Origin: an uncultured Verrucomicrobiae bacterium
GTDB lineage: Bacteria > Verrucomicrobiota > Verrucomicrobiia > Limisphaerales > AAA164-E04
Direction: 5' to 3'
Assembly (NCBI GenBank): GCA_943788245.1
Contig: CALSPN010000045.1
Span: 1-40,469, forward strand
Length of the DNA stretch: 40,469 nt
Shown here: piece after piece, positions 19,221 through 30,182 of the stretch
How positions within the stretch are numbered: the stretch's first letter is position 1
How the letters are laid out: each line of letters starts with the position of its first letter
The notes under the pieces: generated by a model
What the model saw: the letters and a program-made list of their open reading frames with translations, nothing else
Told to the model about the DNA's origin: nothing
Database searches by the model: none
Position numbers and translations under genes: made by a program

Positions 19221-19308
19221 GTGTCTGGAATCTTCCATGGGTGCCACCAAATGTCACGTTCAAATGCCGGCTTGTATCCGTTATGGACTGTCTGTCATGA
19301 TTTGAAAC

Positions 19309-22300
19309 ATGAACGCACGCATTGATGCCAAGCCCTTGAGGATTGTGCTTGTTGGAGCCTTACTCTGGTTGTTTTTTCTGACTCCGGTGCTGGAAGCCCA
19401 ATCAAATCGAAAACCGGCGCGTAATCGCCAAAATCGTAATCAGGCGAGTCGTGACCCTCTTTTTGAACAATATGCGCTCTATCGCAAGAATGCACCCAGG
19501 GCAGAAGAGGCAGAGCAACCTCGCACCGTCTCCTTGCCGCTTGAATTAGAAAAGGGCGCCCATATCGCCTTTATCGGAAATACTCTGTTTGAGAGAGCTG
19601 GTCAGTTTGGTTTTTTCGAAGCCATGTTACATGCGCAATTTCCCAAACATGCACTTACTGTGAGAAACTTATCATGGTCTGCAGACACACCTGACCTGCA
19701 ACCGCGTCCCTCCAATTTCGCGGATGTCGAACAGCATTTGTTTCGGGAGCAAGCCGATGTGATCTTTGCCGCCTTTGGTTTCAATGAATCGTTTGATGGT
19801 GAGGGTGGAACGGAGGCTTTCCGGAATTCATTGAGAGAATTTTCATCCCGTTTGCAATCGCTGGCATTCAACGGACGCACGGGGCCTGAGATCATTTTGG
19901 TATCACCCATTGCGTGTGAAAATATAAAGGGAGTTTCTGCCGATGACATGAACCATGAACGTCTTCTGGCTTACACTCAAGTGATGGAGGAAGTTGCAGG
20001 CGAATTGAATATTGGATTTGCGAATGTGCTTGCGAGTTCGAGAGCTTGGCTATCCGATACCAAAACAGATTACACCATCAACGGCGTTCATCTGACAGAG
20101 CAGGGGTATGCTCGATTTGCTTCGGATTTATTCAATGCGGTTTTTGACAAAAAATCCCCAAACGTCAGTGAAAAACTTCGTGAAGCAGTCGTCGAGAAAA
20201 GTAAGCAATACTTCCAGCGTTATCGTCCCTTGAACACCTACTACTATACTGGGGCGCGTAACAAAACATACGGTTACCTCGATTTTCTGCCTGCCATGCG
20301 AAATTTTGACATCATGGTCAGCAATCGAGATGAGTGGATATGGCAATTAGCTCAGGGCAATTTACAAGCCACCCTGGATGATTCCAATATCCCCGCAATG
20401 CCACAAACCCCTCAAAGTCGAGGTGCCAATCGTTGGCTTTCTTCCGAGGATGAGTTGTCAGAATTCAAGATCGATCCCCGATTCGAGGTGAATCTATTCG
20501 CTTCAGAGGAGCAGTTTCCCGATCTGGCATGTCCCATCCAGATGCGTTGGGATGCACGAGGGCGCCTATGGGTCAGTTGCTCAACAACCTATCCTCATGT
20601 CTATCCGGGGAATGAGCCTGGCGATAAAATCATCATCCTTGAAGACATTGACAAAGACGGTCGAGCGGATAAATCCACGGTGTTTGCTGATGATTTGCAT
20701 ATTCCGCTTTCTTTTGAACTGGGGGATGGAGGTGTTTACGTATCGGAAGAGCCCTTCATGAGCTGGATTGGAGATACGGATGGAGACGGGAAAGCTGATA
20801 AGCGTGTTCGATTGCTGGCCGGCTTCGGCAGTGAAGATTCGCATCATGCCTTGCACGATTTTGTTTGGACCCCGGAAGGAGATCTGCTTTTCAGGGAATC
20901 CATTTTTCATCACAGCCAGATCGAGACCCCTTATGGTCCCGTGCGCGCGGACAATAGTGCCTGGTTTCAATTTCGACCTGATAGCCATCGACTTACGTCT
21001 TTTGGCAGTTACCCCAATACCAATCCTTGGGGAGTGACTTTTGATGACTGGGGATATCATGTGGCCAGTCATCCTGTTTTCGCCTCTGCCTTCCATGCCT
21101 TGAATCCACCCTATCCCCAGCAACACCCCAGAGCGGCAGGACTTCCTGCATACTCCGGCGTTTGTGGTCATGAATTCGTGGACTTCGATTGCTGGCCTGA
21201 AGAAATGCAGGGAGGTTTTGTGAAAGTGCGGTACAAGCCGTCCAACCGTGTGGAGATTCATCAATGGATCGAGAAAGAAGATCATTTCGAAGAATCGTAT
21301 CAGGGCGACATCATTTATTCCTCCAACTTAAGTTTTATTCCCGTGGATCTTCGTTTTGGGCCAAGAGGTGCCATGTATGTTTGCGATTGGTACAATCCTG
21401 TGAAAGGGCATGCCCAGTATTCTTTGCGGGATGAACGCCGAGACCGTCGTGCAGGACGGATCTGGCGAATCGTTCCAAAAGGAGCCACACTTCAAGATCC
21501 TCCGTTGATCCATGATCAACCGATTGTGTCATTGTTGGATGTGCTCAAACGTCCTGAATATCGGTATCGCTACTGGACACGCAATGAATTGCGATCACGA
21601 TCCAAGCAAGATGTCTTCAAGGCGCTCACCTCATGGCTGAACGGCTTGGATCGGGCTGATCCACGATTCCGCCATCATCAAGTCGAGGCTCTTTGGTTGT
21701 ATCGCAACATCGGGGCAACCAACCACGATTTATTGAGAGAGCTGATCCAGTGTGAGGAACATCACGCCCGTGCCGCCGCTGTTCGCGTCTTGCGTAGTTG
21801 GTATGGAGAAATGCCGGATGCACACGGCCTCCTTGCTAAAGCCGTTTCGGATAAAAATCCATTAGTGCGACTTGAATCTGCCATTGCGGCTTCTTGGTTT
21901 GGAACTCAGGAGGCTTTGGATATTTTATTGCGAGTGGCCGATCAGCCTTTGGGAGATCACTTGCGTTATGCATTTGTATGTTCACTTGGATCTGAAAATA
22001 TGCGCCGTCATTGGGAAGGCAATAGTCGCTACGCCTTGGTGCCTGTCATGTTGCGTGACGCCAGGAAGGTGGAATCATTTCTTGAACCGCCAGGGAGCGC
22101 CAAAGATGCAGAATTTGATTTGCAAAAAGACCTCGTCACCCTGCGCATCGCCTGCATCCCGGAGCAGATGCGATTCACGGAGGAAAAGGTTTCAGTCAAG
22201 GCTGGTCAACCTGTCAAATTGATCTTTACCAACCCAGATGCCACCGATCATAACTGGGTTCTGGTTCAACCTGGCTCCATGGAGGACGTTGGAGTGGCTG

Positions 22301-23067
22301 CGAATGAGATGGTCAAAAACCCGAAAAACGCCCGGTCCGATTTCATACCCAAGGATCCAGATCGTCACATACTACAATACACCCCCTTGATTGGCCCGAG
22401 TCGAGATAGCAAGGTGAATGTGCTGAGATTTATTGCTCCAAAGGAACCCGGGATTTACCCCTATCTTTGCACCTTCCCGGGGCATTGGGTCGTCATGAAT
22501 GGTGCTTTATGGGTGACGAATGATGAAGTCAGTGAAGAAGATCTTCAGCAAAATTTATCCATTCCGATCTTTGTCAAGGACTGGCAAATGGCTGATTTCG
22601 AAGCCATTCAAGTTTCCAAAGACGAGCATGCTATCATGCGTGGGATGAAATCCTTCCTCGATGCTCAGTGTCACCAATGCCATCAGATGGACGGACGTGG
22701 CATTGAGTTGGGACCGGATCTATCCAATGTGAGTGAGCGTTTCCGGGGGAAGGATTTGCTGCAGCAAATCCTCAAACCTTCTTCTCATATAGATGAACCC
22801 TACAGGTTAGTCCGCGTTGAAACCAAAGAGGGTAAAGAATGGAGTGGTAATCTGGTAGATGAAAATGAACAAAGGATCCAGTTACGTCCAAGTTTGTTCG
22901 CACCTGATGAGTTGTTGAGCCTCCGCAAAAAGCAGATCAAGACGCGAGAGACTTCGGATGTCTCACCGATGCCTGAAGGGATGCTTTCCACCATGGACCG
23001 GCAAGCCATTCTTGATCTCCTGGCCTATCTCGAAGCGGGAGGGCATGCCGGGCATCAAAAGCATTAA
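19309..23067 (+). CDS. Giant secreted pseudo-SGNH / dehydrogenase / HEAT / blue-copper / haem c protein
   Basis: A 1252-residue exported protein. A signal peptide ([21 protein letters not shown]) is followed by an SGNH-hydrolase-like domain (about 80-290) whose block I reads IGNTLFE instead of G-D-S-L. Its serine is thus replaced by threonine, although the distal NGVHLTEQGY histidine is kept. Next comes a PVC dehydrogenase beta-propeller (about 385-730: FKIDPRFEVNLFASEE, RLWVSCSTTYPH, DTDGDGKADKR, AMYVCDWYNPV), then HEAT-like helices (about 770-890). A cupredoxin domain (about 940-1070) has a full type-1 copper ligand set: His in DHNWV, and Cys, His, Met in CTFPGHWVVM. A C-terminal cytochrome c carries CHQCH (about 1120). 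Electrons could pass from propeller to copper to haem within one chain. It is 20 bases upstream of a second dehydrogenase and likely co-transcribed. Confidence 0.85.
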   Translation: MNARIDAKPLRIVLVGALLWLFFLTPVLEAQSNRKPARNRQNRNQASRDPLFEQYALYRKNAPRAEEAEQPRTVSLPLELEKGAHIAFIGNTLFERAGQFGFFEAMLHAQFPKHALTVRNLSWSADTPDLQPRPSNFADVEQHLFREQADVIFAAFGFNESFDGEGGTEAFRNSLREFSSRLQSLAFNGRTGPEIILVSPIACENIKGVSADDMNHERLLAYTQVMEEVAGELNIGFANVLASSRAWLSDTKTDYTINGVHLTEQGYARFASDLFNAVFDKKSPNVSEKLREAVVEKSKQYFQRYRPLNTYYYTGARNKTYGYLDFLPAMRNFDIMVSNRDEWIWQLAQGNLQATLDDSNIPAMPQTPQSRGANRWLSSEDELSEFKIDPRFEVNLFASEEQFPDLACPIQMRWDARGRLWVSCSTTYPHVYPGNEPGDKIIILEDIDKDGRADKSTVFADDLHIPLSFELGDGGVYVSEEPFMSWIGDTDGDGKADKRVRLLAGFGSEDSHHALHDFVWTPEGDLLFRESIFHHSQIETPYGPVRADNSAWFQFRPDSHRLTSFGSYPNTNPWGVTFDDWGYHVASHPVFASAFHALNPPYPQQHPRAAGLPAYSGVCGHEFVDFDCWPEEMQGGFVKVRYKPSNRVEIHQWIEKEDHFEESYQGDIIYSSNLSFIPVDLRFGPRGAMYVCDWYNPVKGHAQYSLRDERRDRRAGRIWRIVPKGATLQDPPLIHDQPIVSLLDVLKRPEYRYRYWTRNELRSRSKQDVFKALTSWLNGLDRADPRFRHHQVEALWLYRNIGATNHDLLRELIQCEEHHARAAAVRVLRSWYGEMPDAHGLLAKAVSDKNPLVRLESAIAASWFGTQEALDILLRVADQPLGDHLRYAFVCSLGSENMRRHWEGNSRYALVPVMLRDARKVESFLEPPGSAKDAEFDLQKDLVTLRIACIPEQMRFTEEKVSVKAGQPVKLIFTNPDATDHNWVLVQPGSMEDVGVAANEMVKNPKNARSDFIPKDPDRHILQYTPLIGPSRDSKVNVLRFIAPKEPGIYPYLCTFPGHWVVMNGALWVTNDEVSEEDLQQNLSIPIFVKDWQMADFEAIQVSKDEHAIMRGMKSFLDAQCHQCHQMDGRGIELGPDLSNVSERFRGKDLLQQILKPSSHIDEPYRLVRVETKEGKEWSGNLVDENEQRIQLRPSLFAPDELLSLRKKQIKTRETSDVSPMPEGMLSTMDRQAILDLLAYLEAGGHAGHQKH

Positions 23068-23087
23068 TTGTTATTCATAGGTTAAAT

Positions 23088-26000
23088 ATGTTGATCTCTT
23101 TGCGCTCCACGCGGCCGTTTCTTTTTCACCTCAGCTTGATCAGTGCCTGTGTAGGCTTTAGTCCGAGCTGTATGACCTCTCTGGGGGCTGCCAGTCCAGA
23201 CCATCCGGCAGCGTCAATCCAATCCATGGTTGCTCCTCTGGAAATTTCAAAGGATTATCGTGTTGCGTTATTTGCGGCCGAACCGGAGGTGCTGAATCCT
23301 GTAGCCATCAGCGTGGATGAGGTTGGTCGTGTTTATCTGGCTGAAACCGATCGTTATCGGGATGCGGTTTTTGATGTGGTAACTCAAAAGCCGGAATGGC
23401 TTCCCAAAGACCTCTCATTTCGCTCTGTTCAAGACCGCACGGACTTCCTGAAGCAGACTTTCAGGCATCATCTGACACCCTTGACGCGAGGTTCTGAGCG
23501 GGTTCGATTGCTGGAAGATAATGACAGGGATGGTGCTGCGGAATCGAGTCGGGTGCTTGCTGATGGGTTTTCTTCCATTCCCACAGGCCCTGCAGCCGGA
23601 ATCCTGGCGCATCATGGTCGAGTTTGGTTTCAATGTGTTCCCGGCTTGTGGCGTTTAGAATGGGACCCTGAATCACATGCGATCAACTCAGCTCAAGAAT
23701 TGCACAACGGATTCGGGGTGCATGTTGGAGTTTCCGGACATGATTTACACGGCATTACATGGGGGCCGGAGGGACGACTCTATTTTTCCATGGGAGATCG
23801 AGGGTTGCATGTCAAAACGAGTGAAAAGACATTGAATTACCCAGACACAGGTGCCGTTCTGAGATGTGAACCCGATGGATCGAATCTGGAGGTCGTTGCC
23901 CATGGACTGCGCAATCCTCAAGAGATTGTCTTCGACGCCTACGGAAACCTGTTTGCGGGAGACAATGACACCTCGGGCAAAGATCAATCGCGGATCCTAC
24001 ACATCGTGCCTCATGGTGATTATGGCTGGAGATGTTCCTACCAGCATATGAAGGGATTTGGTCCGTGGATTGAGGATGGTTTTTGGGAAGGGGATATCGA
24101 TGATATTCTTTCCTCCTCAGGCTACGTTTCACAGGGACCTTCAGGGTTTACTCTTCACCCTGAAGCTGGATCTCGAAACAATATCCCTGGTCCTTTTTTC
24201 ATATGCGATTTCCCTGGAGGGATTCGTTCATTTGATCTAAGCCCGAAAGGGGCAAGTTTCACCACCTCGGATAACCGGAAATGGCTTTGGAATCTCTGGC
24301 CGACCGATCTTGCATTTGGACCGGATGGTGCGGTTTATGTGTCGGACTGGGTGGAAGGCTGGCCCCAGCCTGAAAAAGGAAGGGTTTATCGCATTACAGC
24401 CAATGATGAAGCATCTGCGATACTGGGGACGGATGTCAGGTCTGTCATTGCCAGCCTGAATGCCATGGGTTCACCTGAACAAGTCGCAGGATTTCTTGGG
24501 CATCCGAACCGCTGGGTTCGAAGAGAAGCTCAATTTCGCTTGGTAGATTTGGGAGCTGTTTCCGAACGGGTTTTGGTTGATACATTGAATCAAGAAGTAT
24601 CTGTTTTTGGACGATTGCATGCGTTATGGGGATTGAACCAAATGGGACGCACTATTGGTGTTTCTGATCAGTCACGACATGTGAGAGCGGCGCAAACGGG
24701 CTTGGCAGATTCTCATGAGGCTGTCCGCAATGCCACCCTGCAATGGCTGGCTGAAAAGCCCCAGTGGAAACTGTTTCCGGATGTCATGCAATGCCTCCAA
24801 GATGCAAATCAATCAGTTGTCATGAACGCCTTGATCACGTTGGGTGAATGGTTGAGTGACAAACGTCTGAGCTGGAATAAATCGCAAATCGAACAACTGA
24901 TCACGAGTCTGGAACCCTTGATTGAAAAAGCACCTCTCAAGGGGGATTCCCATTACAGGCATGGGTTTCATTTTCTACTAAGCCAATGCTTCCAGCATCC
25001 TCAGGCCGAATTGGAGATACTCAACGGATGGATGGATCATGAGTCGGAAAGTATCCGGATGGCTGTTCTGCAGGCATTGCGGCGTATGGGTGATGCACAG
25101 GTTACCCTCTTTCTCGGGGATGATTCACATGCGGTTCAGGAGTCAGCGGCGAGGGCGATCTATGATGCGCGTATCGACGAAGCACTTCCTTCATTGATCA
25201 AGTGGAAGCCCAGGCAACCAAGTCAATTCAGGGGCCTTTCGTCGCTGGCTCTGGGCACATGAGATGGTGGGTGGGGACGATGAAATGGAAAAACTTTTTG
25301 CCTTCCTGATTGAATCGCAAAGCAAGGTTCATCCCTGCCTCATCAGAGGAGCTTCTGGCTGCATTAGATGTCATCAGGAAATGGGGGGCAGCGCGTTCTA
25401 TTGATCCAGTGACAGGCCTTTGGCGACCTGTCATTGCAAAAGCAAATCATCTGCTGGATGATTTATTGATTCAAAACCAAAAGGCCCTGTTTGAGTTTGA
25501 CGATACGACATTTTTAACGGCACTCATGGATTGGTTTGTCGAAAGGAATCAGAAGAGCGCTGTACCTCATCTGGAAATACTTGTTGCCGATACACGCCAA
25601 CAAGCAGATATCCGAGCTGCAGCGCTCAGCGCTTTGATGCAACTCAATCCCTCGAAACGTTCGCAATGGTTTGAATATGGAATGAACAGTGAAATCGATC
25701 ACCTTCGCACGGTGGCATTGTCTGTGATCGAGGAGGTGAATGATGATGCTCTGCTGTCTCAACTGCTCGAATGGCTGGAGCCTCACCGTCAATTGCGGTT
25801 GCGTCAATCGGTGATCATTGCGGTTGGTAGATTGAAATCCGATAAAGCACGTGAAACAGTCTTTGACTGGTGGAAGGCCATGTTGGCTGGACAATTCCCG
25901 GAGCCACTAAAGCTTGAGCTGCTTGAGGTGGTCCAAAGCAGTTCACATCCCGACTTATTAGCCTTGTGGCAGAGCTACCGTGGTCAGTTTGGTAATGAAA

Positions 26001-26449
26001 ATGAGGCGATATTACCTTTTGAGGTGCTTCAAGGTGGAGACCTGCATCAAGGTAAAATCTTATTCAATGATCGAGCGGAGATTGCGTGCCTGCGATGTCA
26101 CATTGCCGAAGGAAAGGGCGGAATTGTTGGGCCGTCCCTGGATGGATTGGGCACGCGTCTTGACCCTCCGCAAATATTGAAGGCTGTTCTTGATCCCAAT
26201 GAAAGCATCGTTCCCGGCTATGCTTCCGAGCGTTTTGTGATGAATGATGAAGAGGAATATTCGGGTGTCGTCATTGAAGAAAATGAACAAACGATACTCA
26301 TACGGCAAGGCGACGGATCAAGTTTATCGGTTGATAAAAATATGCTGCAACAAAGGTTTGCGACGCTATCTCCCATGCCGGAAGGGATTGCTTCCGCACT
26401 CAATCACAGAGAGCTGCGTGATTTAATAGCTTATCTCACGTCACTCTAG
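23088..26449 (+). CDS. PVC-type membrane-bound dehydrogenase / HEAT / haem c protein, two frame breaks
   Basis: A second large secreted dehydrogenase. A signal segment (FLFHLSLISACVGFSPSC, possibly a lipoprotein-type cysteine) is followed by a beta-propeller (about 45-440: YRVALFAAEPEVLNPVAISVDEVGRVYLAETDRY, HGITWGPEGRLYFSMGDRG, LRNPQEIVFDAYGNLFAGDND, GPDGAVYVSDWVEGW), then HEAT repeats, then a cytochrome domain with CLRCH and GPSLDGLG near the end. The frame from 23088 stops at 25262. The HEAT region goes on in the +1 frame (FRRWLWAHEMVGGDDEMEKLFAFLIESQS) and then shifts +1 again by about 25330 (ASSEELLAALDVIRKWGAARSIDPVTGLWRPV) to the stop at 26449. Removing one base in GGGG (25231-25234) and one at about 25318-25326 restores about 1119 residues. 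Confidence 0.82.
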
Positions 26450-26594
26450 CGAGCAACTAACACGGAACATGCAGCATGCTGCACCATGCTTCCTGCGGTG
26501 CTGCCAGGCAGAATTTTTTGAGCCCTGTATTTCCGTTTGTAATTAACCAGGGTCAAGTCATGAGAAGACCCTCTAGCCATACGTCCTATTTGCT

Positions 26595-26974
26595 TCAAGG
26601 GGGGGTCCAGTCGCTGAATTTTTTGATCCGTTCCTGCAAGTCACCTGGAAACAGACGCTTTTGCGCCAGGTAATAAACCTCATATTTCCCCGGTTTACCA
26701 CTCATCAACCAAGGCGGGTGTGGCGGTAAGACAATGGCATCTTGCACTGATGCTGGCAGTGGATTTCAGGGATAAGCGAAAAAGGTCCTGTGGCGACTCG
26801 GGTAAATCAACGGGAACTAAAATGTTATTGAAGCCTTTGCTGGTATTGACGCCGATTCAGTATTCGGTTTTGCAGGCGTTTTTTTGCAAGGGAATTTCTT
26901 TTTCATGAAAATCAGCCCATTTATTCAAACGACACCCAATCACCCGCCGCCTTCGCATGAAAGTACGGATACAT
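26595..26974 (-). pseudogene. Broken minus-strand ORF of unknown function
   Basis: Three consecutive minus-strand pieces read like one protein of about 125 residues with two +1 shifts and one in-frame TGA. It begins MYPYFHAKAAGDWVSF at 26974, continues NKWADFHEKEIPLQKNACKTEY, then after a TGA (26859-26857) NNILVPVDLPESPQDLFRL, and ends with VYYLAQKRLFPGDLQERIKKF, stopping at 26595. Both shifts go the same way as the presumed homopolymer errors elsewhere. The internal stop is different: it could be a real nonsense mutation (CGA to TGA). I do not recognise the family. Alternatively, the region is non-coding and the coherent look is chance. Confidence 0.33.
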
Positions 26975-27044
26975 GAAAAATACCAGGAACCCCAGTCGTT
27001 TTGAGCGTGACCTCGTGGTCTGCTGCGTGTCATACTCCCATCCC

Positions 27045-27839
27045 GTGACATCTGAAGAAGCGGGTCAATTATTGGATCAATTTCAAAACGGAGCAGTTTC
27101 AAGGGAGAACGTCCTTCGAAGCTTTCAGCAAGCTCCCTTTGTGGACATGGGTTTTGCCAAAGTCGATACCCATCGTGCCCTGAGAAAAGGTTTTGCCGAG
27201 GTGATCTTTGGTCAGGGGGAAAACAGATCAACAGATCCTCTCCATTCTCCAGAAAATTTCAGAATCCTCCAAGGCAGCGCTCGTCACTCGTATTTCTGCT
27301 CCCACGGCCTCGTTTGTTCAGGATTCAATGGGGGGCGTTACATGGCATCCCCAAGCTCGATGCCTTGTCTGGCAGGCTGAACCCGTGAAGATTACTTTGG
27401 GAAAGGTTTGCGTTGTTTCCGCAGGTACCAGCGATTTACCGGTGGCGGAAGAGGCGGCCGTGACTGCGGAAGTCATGGGGAATGAGGTGGATCGGGTTTA
27501 TGACGTTGGTGTTGCCGGACTGCACCGCATCCTGGGGCAACTGGATCGCCTTCAATCTGCCAACGTCGTCATTGTCGCCGCAGGTATGGAGGGGGCTCTG
27601 CCCAGCGTGGTTGCTGGCCTGGTCGCACAACCCGTCATCGCAGTCCCAACCAGTGTCGGATACGGTGCCAGTTTTCAAGGGTGTGGCAGCCCTTGCTGGG
27701 CATGCTCAACAGTTGTGGCAGCGGTGTGACGGTCGTGAACATTGACAATGGATTCGGAGCGGCCTACGCCGCGAGTCAAATTAATATGATGGTCGCGAAA
27801 CGCTCGCGTGTCTCAGAATGCACGTTCAGACACTCATGA
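27045..27839 (+). CDS. larB: LarB, nickel-pincer cofactor biosynthesis carboxylase, three frame breaks
   Basis: LarB carboxylates and hydrolyses nicotinic acid adenine dinucleotide, the first step toward the nickel-pincer nucleotide cofactor of lactate racemase and relatives. Recognisable stretches: [89 protein letters not shown] and [15 protein letters not shown]. The frame breaks at GGGGG (27215-27219), TTTT (27672-27675) and CCC (27690-27692). Dropping one base at each gives a protein with the family ending [28 protein letters not shown]. The repaired stop (TGA 27837-27839) overlaps the larC ATG, which strongly supports the repair. I chose GTG 27045 because upstream residues to ATG 26973 do not match the family; ATG 26973 is the alternative. 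Confidence 0.85.
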
Positions 27840-29119
27840 AGACACTCTACCTCGATATTTTCAGCGGCATCAGCGGAGACATGTTTCTTGGTGCCATGCT
27901 GGACCTTGGGTTGGATGAACAACACTTGAGAACACAGTTGGGACTTCTCCCGGTTGGTGATTACAAACTCCATATCCATCGAGATGTAAGGTCCAGTGTG
28001 GAAGGCGTGAAGTTTGACGTGATCCTCAACAATCCAGACCACACACATTCACATTCTCATGACCATCATCATGCCCACTCGCATTCCCACGGTGGATTGG
28101 AAGATCATGGACACGATGACGAACACTCCAGAAATTACGCTCAGATTCTCGAGCTCATCCGGGCCAGCCCTTATTCAGACTGGGTCAAAGAGCGCTCCAT
28201 GTCGATGTTTCATCGCATAGCGGTTGCAGAGGGAAAGGTCCATGGGCAATCACCTGAGGAAGTGCATTTTCATGAGGTAGGGGCCGTAGATTCCATCGTG
28301 GATATCATTGGTGCAAGCATTGCTCTTGAAACTTTGGGATGTCCTCAAGTCCTTGCAGCGCCCGTCGTTGAGGGGACTGGATTCGTTCATTGTGCACATG
28401 GTAAGTTTCCTGTCCCAACGATGGCTACTCTCTCCATTCTAGGGGAAGCGGGTGTCGCTTTGACGCAATGTGACCTTCCTTATGAGCTGGTGACTCCAAC
28501 AGGTGCTGCTTTGTTGGCTGAATTTGCTGACTCATTTGGCCCAATGCAGGGATTGGTTGCCGAGAAGGTAGGCTATGGTTTGGGCGGCCGGGATATCCCT
28601 GGTCGACCTAACGTGCTTCGAGCTGTGTTGGGGGAAACGGCGTCTGCTGATTCTGGTCATGACTGGGAAACGGATACGGTGACTCTCATTGAAACCAATC
28701 TGGATGATTGTCGGCCGGAGGTATTGGGCCATCTGGTGGATCTAGTTCTGGAACGCGGGGCATTGGATGTCTTTCATACGCCGATTCAGATGAAGAAGAA
28801 CCGTCCCGGTGTTCTTTTGAGTGTCTTATGTCAACCACAGGATGTGGACACATTCCGAGCCATGATGCTTTGTGAAACTACCGCTTTCGGTGTGCGAAGC
28901 ATGCACATGGACCGATGTAAACTAAAGCGTTCCATCGAAACGATAGAAACCGATTTTGGGGTCATTCAAATAAAGAAGGGTTTCTGGCAGGGGAAGACTC
29001 TTCATGTTGCCCCTGAATATGAATCTTGTCGAGCTGCCGCACGAAAATTCAACGTGCCTGTAAGAGTGGTTTACGAAGCCGCCGAGAGAGCGTTTCCAAA
29101 GGCCAATGATGAAGCTTGA
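27836..29119 (+). CDS. larC: LarC, nickel insertion protein for the pincer cofactor
   Basis: LarC (about 427 residues) is the CTP-dependent cyclometallase that inserts nickel into the pincer nucleotide. It starts [25 protein letters not shown], the family's standard opening. A histidine-rich loop (about 68-100, many H-S-H and H-D-H repeats) probably binds nickel. Later landmarks: [22 protein letters not shown]-type region [50 protein letters not shown] and [14 protein letters not shown]. In some lactobacilli LarC is made by ribosomal frameshifting; here it is one uninterrupted frame. The start ATG overlaps the repaired larB stop (ATGA), indicating translational coupling. larE and larA are not in the window. 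Confidence 0.93.
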   Translation: MKTLYLDIFSGISGDMFLGAMLDLGLDEQHLRTQLGLLPVGDYKLHIHRDVRSSVEGVKFDVILNNPDHTHSHSHDHHHAHSHSHGGLEDHGHDDEHSRNYAQILELIRASPYSDWVKERSMSMFHRIAVAEGKVHGQSPEEVHFHEVGAVDSIVDIIGASIALETLGCPQVLAAPVVEGTGFVHCAHGKFPVPTMATLSILGEAGVALTQCDLPYELVTPTGAALLAEFADSFGPMQGLVAEKVGYGLGGRDIPGRPNVLRAVLGETASADSGHDWETDTVTLIETNLDDCRPEVLGHLVDLVLERGALDVFHTPIQMKKNRPGVLLSVLCQPQDVDTFRAMMLCETTAFGVRSMHMDRCKLKRSIETIETDFGVIQIKKGFWQGKTLHVAPEYESCRAAARKFNVPVRVVYEAAERAFPKANDEA

Positions 29120-29247
29120 ACTTTCAATTTCAAGTTGTTGCGAAGGGATATCTGGCACACCTGAAGAGTCTGATCAAATTGAACAAAGCATTGACACTTT
29201 CCTCAAAGCATGACAACTAATCCTAATTCCCATTATATTAGAATTTC

Positions 29248-30015
29248 ATGAAATTTAGTCCTCTTCATATATTACGCCGTCGCTCATCTTTCGGATTTAC
29301 ACTGATCGAATTGCTGGTGGTGATTGCGATCATTGCTATTTTGGCTGGCATGCTTCTGCCTGCTTTGTCCAAAGCAAAGGAAAAAGGTAAGCGAGTCAAA
29401 TGTCTCAACAATTTGAGGCAGCTGGGGATTGCAATGACCATTTATGCGGATGATAACAACGACACCATGTTGCAGGCTCGATTCAAACAGGTGCAGATTT
29501 CATTGAATCCACCCGAACAATCTGCTGCTGCAACTGTTGGATTGACCATCAGTACCAACAATGCGGTTTCCAAAATCTGGACCTGTCCTAATCGCCCAAG
29601 TTTTCCCACATTTGAGCCCTCCTTCCCTCAATGGAATATTGGTTACCAATATTTCGGCGGTATCGAGGAATGGACCAATCCTCTGGGACGTTTCAAGTCC
29701 CGCAGTCCGGTGAAATCCTCCAGCTCTCGTCCAGGTTGGGCGCTTGCAGCCGATGCTGTCATGAGAATTGATGGGAAATGGGGTGGCGGACGAGCGGAAG
29801 CTTTCAAGAACATGCCTCCTCATCGCAATTCACAAGGGCTTCCAGAAGGTGGTAATGAGTTATTCATGGATGGTTCTGCACGATGGATCAAATTTCAACA
29901 AATGTTCTTTATCCACAGTTGGAGCACTGGAGGTGCGCGTGATGCTTATTTCTGGCAAGATGACCTAGGTGAAGAATTGGCACCCAGGGCCGAAGGTATT
30001 CGCGCCAAATACTAG
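29248..30015 (+). CDS. Type II pseudopilin-like secreted protein
   Basis: A 255-residue protein with a prepilin leader. The short basic leader [16 protein letters not shown] is cut before the phenylalanine of [24 protein letters not shown], with the conserved glutamate at position five of the mature protein. Then follows [34 protein letters not shown], standard in Verrucomicrobia/Lentisphaerae. The C-terminal half contains an H-x(n)-DG region (PPHRNSQG...LFMDGSARW), as in DUF1559-like relatives. Such genomes carry dozens of these proteins, secreted by a type II system, and their individual functions are unknown. A TTGACA (29191-29196) lies 52 bases upstream of the ATG, but no good -10 follows at 17 bases. 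Confidence 0.9.
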   Translation: MKFSPLHILRRRSSFGFTLIELLVVIAIIAILAGMLLPALSKAKEKGKRVKCLNNLRQLGIAMTIYADDNNDTMLQARFKQVQISLNPPEQSAAATVGLTISTNNAVSKIWTCPNRPSFPTFEPSFPQWNIGYQYFGGIEEWTNPLGRFKSRSPVKSSSSRPGWALAADAVMRIDGKWGGGRAEAFKNMPPHRNSQGLPEGGNELFMDGSARWIKFQQMFFIHSWSTGGARDAYFWQDDLGEELAPRAEGIRAKY

Positions 30016-30182
30016 CGCGTGCTTGCTGTCACCGAACGCACACTGCTCTTTGTGCCTTTGCTTTGAAAAGCGAGCCCTTGTGCTTGTTGTTTCTTTCGAT
30101 TCAGATTTTTTTCTTTGAAAGAGTTTGCTCCTCTTCTTTCATCATTTTGAGGCAGCGTTAAACATTATTTCTTCAATGCAGC

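Noticed and set aside
26857..26859. TGA read as tryptophan or selenocysteine in the minus-strand remnant
   Set aside because: TGA is a normal stop in many other genes here (lexA, uvrC-side genes, the polymerase), and no selenocysteine hairpin is apparent.
26857..27231. Minus-strand open frame of 124 codons over the start of larB
   Set aside because: Its upper half is antisense to conserved LarB sequence. Only the part below 26974 was kept, as a possible remnant.
28050..28130. Histidine-codon-rich stretch in larC as a repeat or CRISPR-like element
   Set aside because: It is the metal-binding loop normal for LarC; the units are irregular.
29112..29140. CTTGAA...TTCAAG hairpin after larC as a terminator
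   Set aside because: The stem is six A/T-rich pairs with no following T run.
29191..29220. Promoter with TTGACA upstream of the pseudopilin gene
   Set aside because: The -35 is perfect, but no acceptable -10 lies at 16-18 bases, so it was not listed as a feature.
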